This document shows positions 57,720 to 64,000 of a stretch of 64,000 nt of DNA, in pieces. A program made the position numbers and the translations under genes. Source of the DNA: Heliocidaris tuberculata (lineage: Eukaryota; Echinodermata; Echinoidea; Camarodonta; Echinometridae); the NCBI GenBank assembly GCA_025618425.1, contig CM046842.1, positions 39,620,798 through 39,684,797 on the forward strand. Direction: 5' to 3'. The notes under the pieces are model-generated. The model had not been told where the DNA came from. It saw nothing but the letters and a program-made list of their open reading frames with translations, and made no database searches. Position 1 is the first letter of the stretch. Each line of letters opens with the position of its first letter.

Positions 57720-58171
57720 ATATACTCACGATTTCCCTCTTTCTCTGTCCTTTATATGATTGTCTCGAATGTATCACTCGCTTTCTCATTACCCACTTTC
57801 TCTCTCTCTCTCTCTCTCTTTCCCTCTCTCTCTGTCTCTATCTCTTCTTATGTTTGTCCTTTGTCTCTACCTTTTCATATATTTATTTTGTTTTATTTTC
57901 CTCAGATTTTGTTGATGTTCTATATTTATATTAGCAACAAATTTTTTTCATGGTATGCGAAGCTGTAACCTTGAAAAGCCCTTACATAATTTTTGTTTAT
58001 AAAACGATTTTTATAGCTCGTATTCATCGAAGCCTACCAGTATTATTTTGTAGAATTATTATTCTAACCTAATTTAATTCTGTGCCATGGATATTTTACA
58101 GGGGCGGATACAAGATGCTTTTGCAAAAGGGGTCGTGGAAAAAAAAAATCCCTAAAACAAGCAAAATAGTA

Positions 58172-58202
<31 letters not shown>

Positions 58203-59347
58203 AGGGCCGGGGTCTTTTACGTTTCATGTGCCTATTTTGTCCAATTTTGTTTTACTCCAAAGTCACCTAAAATCAGAAGAAAAATTGTTGTCACAATTTT
58301 CGGTGCCCTTTTGGCAACAACAACAACAACAAAAAAGTAAGTAAAAAGAAAAAAGAAAAATTTCATGAGAGAAAGAGGAAGGGGATGACAAGCAAACAGT
58401 TCGGTGCTTATTTCTTTTTTGTGTGTGTACGTATAAAGGTATGACATATTTCGGTTGTCGGGAAGTGCCCGCACTTTTTTCTTCAGAAATTATGCACAAA
58501 GCATGTACAAGAGGCATATTGTATCGGAATATAGGACTCAAAGAAATAAGTAATTACAAATCCCCCCCCCCCCCCGAAAACAACAACAACAACTAAAACA
58601 AAAAAAAAACCAAACAAACAAAAAACAAAAAACGAAACCGTACATGTAACAATTTTATCGCGTCCATTTATCATTTAAAGCTCATGTGGAGTATTGGTAG
58701 CAAAAAGGAAATTGGAAAGTAACATGTTAAATATAGTCTCATGTTGTTCTCCTTGTCTGTAAGAGATCATTTGGTATTCCATCTATGATTTCTGGTGAAT
58801 TTCAGTGTAAATATCTGTAAGGAATGCTTGATCACTGCCATTATGCTAGGACCATTCCACCCCGACTGCTCCCTGCACAGCAATCTTGAGACAGCGTGTG
58901 TGCACTGTGTGTATAGCTACTCATCATTGGTTTTACACGTGTGTGTACAGTGTATAGCACATGCTGCCTTTGTTGGGATTTTACGTGCCTGTCCCGGCAC
59001 ATAAATTAGTTTTTGCCTCTTATTTGTTTAATATTAAACTTTAGGAGGCGAAATCTTCACAGTGTCTTAGCATTGCTAGTATCTTGCTATTTATCAACAA
59101 AAATTGAAGAAATCTGACGAACAGTTTTTGAGGGCTTACCAAAACTTTACATGACCTTTAAATACATTTCATTTCGCTTCAGTGTTAAACTCTCTGTTAA
59201 TACATTGCCAATACATTGCCTACGGGAACCGCGTGGTCCCTGTATTAAGCCTATGGGAAAGAGGGAATTCAGTAGTCAATGGGTTAACACACGTATACAT
59301 GGATGGAATCGTTGAGGGAGGCTTATTAGCATAAATCTTTTAGTTCT
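57720..59347. other. Intergenic stretch, no gene recognised
   Basis: Contains CT-rich 57795-57850, (GA)n 58172-58203, poly-C 58562-58575 and (AAC)n tracts. A (GT)-rich CTGTGTGTATAGC segment lies near 58900-58960. Confidence 0.5.
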
Positions 59348-59496
59348 GGGCCCTGTTTCCTAAAACTTGTTATCAATAACAAGTTGCAATAACTGTTATA
59401 AGCTACTGAAATCCTTGCATCTGATTGGCTGAGAGCAGATTTGTCATAGAAATGTGACAGCTGTTACTGATAACGAGTTTTATGAAACGGAACCCA
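59348..59496. mobile_element. MITE family T copy 4
   Basis: GGGCCCTGTTTCCTAAAACT to AGTTTTATGAAACGGAACCC with CTGATTGGCTGAGAGCA inside. Confidence 0.85.
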
Positions 59497-59688
59497 GAGC
59501 TACATGCAACACCGATTTCCAATCGACTTATCTTATTAAAAACACAGGGGAGGGATTTGGGAAGGATTTATGGTTATCGTTGAGGTCTAATCAGATATTC
59601 ACTCTTCCCAAGGGGCAAATTTGTATCCCAAGATCCAATGTTTGCATTTAACATGTTAAACACCTAATCATTCTAATATAAATCTCTA

Positions 59689-59733
59689 GGCGCGATGGCT
59701 CAGTAGTAGAGCAATTGTCTCTTAACAGGGAGG
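59689..59733 (+). other. tRNA-like 5' half (decayed)
   Basis: GGCGCGATGGCTCAGTAGTA followed by GAGCAATTGTCTCTTAACAG. The GCTC/GAGC pair looks like a tRNA D-stem, but no T-arm or matching 3' acceptor strand follows. Probably a SINE head relic, not a functional tRNA. Confidence 0.4.
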
Positions 59734-60559
59734 GCTAAAATTAGAAAACAAATCGACGTACCAGCGCCCTCTGGCAAGGTTTAAAAGAAGGGGGTTTTCC
59801 CTGATTACAGGTTGGTTTTAAAAGAAGCAGAACAATTTAAAGAAATAGATTACCGAATACGCGCTCTGGAGAAAACGGTTTTACGAACCGTCGAATCGTG
59901 TTTGAAGCCAGTGCTTCCTTATTCCGTATTAATATACATAATAATATACACCATTTCAAAATTAAAGTCATAAGCTTTCTTATGATGTATATATCGATAT
60001 ATGAAATTATGCAACGAAAGCAAATTTCGTTATCTAAGAAAACCTAAATATATAACTTCGTTTCCCGCCAATTCACGTTTCTATGCACCGCGCACGGATT
60101 CGTCGGTTCGTAAAAATGACGACGAATTATATAATCTCCCAACTTAGGAAAAACGCCAAGTACATCTTAGAAGTAAGTTCACAGAGAAATAATTAAATCA
60201 AAATCACAGCCTGACTATTAGCAACAAATTAATAATCTAATTACAGTTAGAAAACAATACCATCAGCAACACAAATGCCCTGCTCATTTTTCATAAACAG
60301 GCCTCAACTTTGAGTAAATTTAAAGTGAAATATATTTATATTTACAGTTAACAATATATAAATAACTGCCAAGTGAAATATTTTAATTTACAGTTAACAA
60401 TGTATTAATATTGACTACCTTACTAACGCCAGTTATCAATTAGCAAATCGACGCTATTTTGTCCCATATGTTACCGGCTATGTCTTATAAGTTGTATTTA
60501 ATGGGATGATTGTATTTATTTTGTAGCCCTCATAGAGCTCATCAAGTTAATACTCTTAA

Positions 60560-60926
60560 AGATAAAGTTGAATTCTGGTCATGAGACTGAATTGTAAAAG
60601 AAACTGTCTCAAAGCAATTGGGAAAGGTTGATTATATAGCAAATAAGAATTGGGGTATGCTGTAAGGTTTTTTGAATCACCAAAATGATAAGAAATTGAC
60701 TCAATCTCGCTGCGAGTCACATGCACTTCACACAGAAATGTGTATATGGGACTACATACAAATGTTTGGCCCGATCATTTCAGCCGTTTATTGTCATATT
60801 TTGAATGTGAGAACATTTGAAGAACATTCCTTTTCAGGGGACATATCACAATCTTCTAAACTAAAATAAAAAGAATGAGAAAACTCACAAATTATTTTTT
60901 ACCTCTGCCAGAACTAAAGTCTCCCT
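60560..60926. mobile_element. MITE family Q copy 3 (inverted)
   Basis: Flanked by TTAA at 60556-60559 and 60927-60930. Complement of 2897-3256 with substitutions and small indels. Confidence 0.82.
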
Positions 60927-61379
60927 TTAAAGAATGTTTCTTGATGTCGTTCACAATACTACTTTGTACTTATGGGACATCAAATGACCGAATTATGCAT
61001 TGGACTTTCTCTAAAAAGATGATATATTCAAACCCAATGCACCAAATAAAGACAACTACTCGTACACCCCCACCCCCATGGAGTATTTGACTGACATTAG
61101 TCCTCTTGCATTTTCTTGTAAAAATGGCATTTTTCTTGCTCTGATTTTGATGAGATTTTTGGCACACATACTCTTTAGAATATCAGGAATAATATAATAT
61201 TATGCATTAGAGGAATATCAAATTAATTCTTGTTCAATTTCAGATCAAATCTTGGGAGCGCAGATATAGGGCTCCCCATCATACGTCTGACAAAAAATCA
61301 ACTGTGGCAAAGCAGACAAACGCAACTCTTTATGCAGACCCAGTCATGGATATTATCCTCGACAATACCCTAGCGGAGA

Positions 61380-61591
61380 TCAAGCAGAAGGCTTGTCTTT
61401 ATTTCTCTTACGTCTGTAACAAACTACGATGACGATGATGATGAAGACAACGATTAGTACGAAGATGATGATGATGACGATAGCTGACACGGGTACTCTT
61501 CGGGTTTGAATCTCATCTTGGTCTGACGGTTTGCATTTCGGTCCTGATTCCAACTCTTCTTCTTCTCCTATGTTCCCGAGGTCATTTTGTT
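61380..61591 (-). CDS. Last exon of a paralogous membrane receptor-like gene (70 codons incl. stop), gene continues right
   Basis: TTTAG acceptor in phase 1, then EQNDLGNIGEEEELESGPK, a polar stalk, a span beginning VSAIVIIIIFVLIVVFIII, and the tail VCYRRKRNKDKPSA ending in TGA. It aligns with receptor exon 9 over the acidic stalk, span and basic tail (ACYRRKKNNKDKQAA). Upstream exons with any propeller or EGF modules must lie beyond base 64000, or in 61592-64000 where I found none. Confidence 0.85.
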
Positions 61592-61599
61592 CTAAATAT

Positions 61600-61869
61600 G
61601 AAATGATAACGATCATGAAAATGATAATAATAACAGTAATAATAACAGAAAATAATAATAGGGGCCCATTCATGATGATATTAATGATGATGATCATACA
61701 AGATATAATATATGATATGATTTTATGACAAATATCAATGACACTACTACTACTATTACATGTATTAGTCACAATAATATTATAATGATGATGATGATAA
61801 TAATAATAGTAATAATAATAATAATAATAATGATAATAATAATGATAAAAACAAATAATGATATTAATG

Positions 61870-61915
<46 letters not shown>

Positions 61916-61955
61916 TAATAATGATAATGATAAAAAACAAATAATGATATTAATG

Positions 61956-61998
<43 letters not shown>

Positions 61999-62085
61999 TA
62001 AAAACAAATAATGATATTTAAAAAAAATAATAATAATAATGGTAAAAACAAATAATAATATTTATTTTAAAAAAAATAATAATAA
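61600..62085. repeat. AAT/GAT microsatellites with a higher-order unit
   Basis: AAT runs plus at least three copies of AAAACAAATAATGATATT followed by AATGATAATAAT. Directly upstream of the membrane exon, within the intron of the right-hand gene. Confidence 0.9.
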
Positions 62086-63840
62086 CGATAATAAAGATAA
62101 CGTGCAGTTTATATAGATCAACATAATCAATAATCAATTATCCTTGCGCTTTACATGGAGAATGAATTATTAAATACATAGTATTATGAAAAATAAAATA
62201 CCACTAAAAGACGAAAAAATTCATTTTATACAGAGGCGGCAAAATCTATTTATGTATGGGGGAAACGTGCCCACTTGAATGATGAGAAAAAAAAGAGGAA
62301 AATGGGAGGAATAGGAAGAAAGAATGCATATATGGACAGGGAACCCGAAAAGGAGAGAAACCCCTTCCAACCCGCAGTCAGTGTCCTTGTTAAATCACAT
62401 TTCACAAACCTTGGAAGCCGGTTGTGTAATCCCCATTATGCAAACGCCCCCTCACCGGCTGAACGAAACTCAGTTACTTCGAATCGATTATTATTATCAT
62501 CAGTACGAAAAGGACAACATAATTTTATGACTACTCTGTTTTTATATTTAAGAATGATATACTTTCTCAAAAAATGTTATATCATTTTTTTTTTCTTCAC
62601 AAAGTAAGGTTCAATCTATTGTTTAAAGTGATCATAATAAACCAGCTAAAACAGTATCTATTTTAGTGTTATAGGCTTCCAATAGGCTTACGTTTCAAAC
62701 AATGTTACAGACTTTATAGTTAGGTCTTATGCATTCAGTATCAACTCCAAAATCTTGGCTAATTCATTATCACTTAATGTTATTTTCTAGTTCTTTAAAC
62801 AAATCCCGTCATTCAAACTATATAAACAACTATGTTCCAATGATGGAAGCAAAATACAGATATTGAAGCAGCTTCAATATTATTATATTGCTATCCTCAT
62901 GTCGTTGTCTTTATTGTAAAAAGTTACTACGTAGGGAGTTATATTTTGCAATGAAACTTAGGAATGATAGGAAAAGCTGTGAATTAACCTCAGCTATTTG
63001 TTTATGAAAAATAATGCAATCCATGAATGCGACTCTAAATCATTTCACTATATTCGATTAAACATGTCTCATTAAAGATACGCAGAAAGTTCATTGAATT
63101 AAACGGACACTTAATCATGTCTATGTCTCGAAGATTCGTTACTCCGACGGCTCGTAATTCCGAAAATGAAATTGGGTAAAATGAAAAAGAGTTAACTTTT
63201 TCGAAGGTTCGTAATTCCGAAAAGTTATATTGAGCTCTATTGCATTTTCGGAATTATGTACCCTTTTGCATTTTCGAAATTATGAATCCCCTGCAATGAG
63301 AAATTTGTGTTTCAGAAAAACTAGCACCCCCCCCCCCCATGGTATCAACACGTCAAGAGTAACAGGTCAACAGCCCTGTTATTATTTTCATTTCATTTAT
63401 TTCCACAATAACAGCAAATAATTTACAAAGACTTTCAGTTTACAAAAATCATTATGAGAATATTGAAAAACCATTAAGAATGAAATCTGGCACATAAATT
63501 AGGTTTTAAAACAAAAATTACGCTGTAATTGGTAAGTAAATAAATGCTAGCTGTATTGTGGAGGAAGCCTTGAAAAGCAAAGCTTGTAATTCAGGTTCCC
63601 TGACTTAAAGATTAGAGTATCATTTAATGAAACAAGAGCATAAACAGGATATAAAACGACACACGTATATACACGATTATATACAGCTGGTATCATGTCA
63701 GGAATTACATGGAAACTGATCCTGTCCTTGTCTATCCTTTTTATGTTTGAAAGTACAAACCCTCGTCAGTCGTTACGTAATTAATAGAGTATCTAAACCG
63801 TAAAGGTATGTAGACTGCAAGGTCAATATATTGCATATCA
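62086..63840. other. Intron or intergenic DNA of the right-hand gene
   Basis: TTCGTAATTCCGAAAA palindromic repeats at 63130-63290 and a poly-C at 63328-63338. No exon recognised. Confidence 0.5.
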
Positions 63841-63847
63841 CCAGGCA

Positions 63848-63861
63848 TATACTACTACTAT

Positions 63862-63935
<74 letters not shown>

Positions 63936-63936
63936 G
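63848..63936. repeat. (TAC)n microsatellite
   Basis: About 28 triplets of TAC/ACT in a row. Confidence 0.96.
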
Positions 63937-64000
63937 GCAACTACTACTATTGTTATTATTATCATTAGTATTATCATTTTAATTCTATTCGTTTAATCAA

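Noticed and set aside
56541..57968. Frames with THTHTHPFLYVQLEINVYTYTS repeats
   Set aside because: Translation of the 102-bp minisatellite and its AC runs.
59689..59733. Functional tRNA gene
   Set aside because: Only a D-arm-like 5' half is present; no anticodon stem pairs well and no T-arm or acceptor complement follows.
61380..61940. Extending the last exon of the right-hand gene to the full 186-codon frame
   Set aside because: The N-terminal part is an AAT microsatellite. A TTTAG acceptor at 61592 and alignment with receptor exon 9 place the exon start at 61591.
1..64000. CRISPR arrays, operons, bacterial-type promoters or defence islands
   Set aside because: Spliced genes, microsatellites and SINE/LINE content show eukaryotic nuclear DNA. 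The regular repeats are minisatellites without unique spacers.

Overview
The window is nuclear DNA from an animal. Genes are split by many introns with canonical GT..AG borders, and intergenic and intronic space is packed with short inverted-repeat transposons, tRNA-derived SINEs, LINE fragments and microsatellites. A metazoan TGFBRAP1/Vps3 gene, EGF/YWTD receptor genes and the repeat style suggest a marine deuterostome invertebrate, most likely a sea urchin or other echinoderm. That assignment is inference from recall; no search was run.

Layout. (1) 488-17665, minus strand: 16 coding exons of TGFBRAP1 (residues 1-558 of an expected protein of about 860). Every splice phase closes, and the gene runs off the left edge. 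Its introns hold a 28-unit 42-bp minisatellite, a GAA/TTC tract of about 290 bp, several TTAA-flanked transposons and a broken duplicate of exon 4. (2) 17.8-28.5 kb: no gene seen. It holds a CR1/Jockey-like LINE remnant split by a small transposon, one small transposon nested in another, and a 5-kb composite in which two 1.6-kb inverted-repeat elements sit among AACTGGT-type repeats bounded by GAA arrays. (3) 28565-33037, minus: a two-exon gene for a 107-residue protein with an N-terminal signal-like segment and one membrane span. (4) 36774-52507, minus: a complete nine-exon gene for a 526-residue type I membrane protein, with signal peptide, six-bladed YWTD propeller, EGF modules, acidic stalk, Ile-rich span and short basic tail. 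(5) 61380-61591, minus: the last exon of a close paralogue that continues off the right edge. A 5'-truncated LINE (39314-42035) with a 14-bp target duplication lies inside an intron of gene 4.

How the genes relate. Genes 3, 4 and 5 are on the same strand. Their last exons share one design: phase-1 acceptor, short stalk, Ile/Val-rich span, Cys-Tyr, short tail, stop. I read them as a tandem family. The 107-residue member keeps only the leader and membrane exons, with no ectodomain exon that I can find between them. TGFBRAP1 is an unrelated neighbour acting in endosomal tethering.

A second theme is transposon ecology. At least six distinct non-autonomous families here are bounded by TTAA, and many are nested in one another. 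No transposase gene for them is present in the window.
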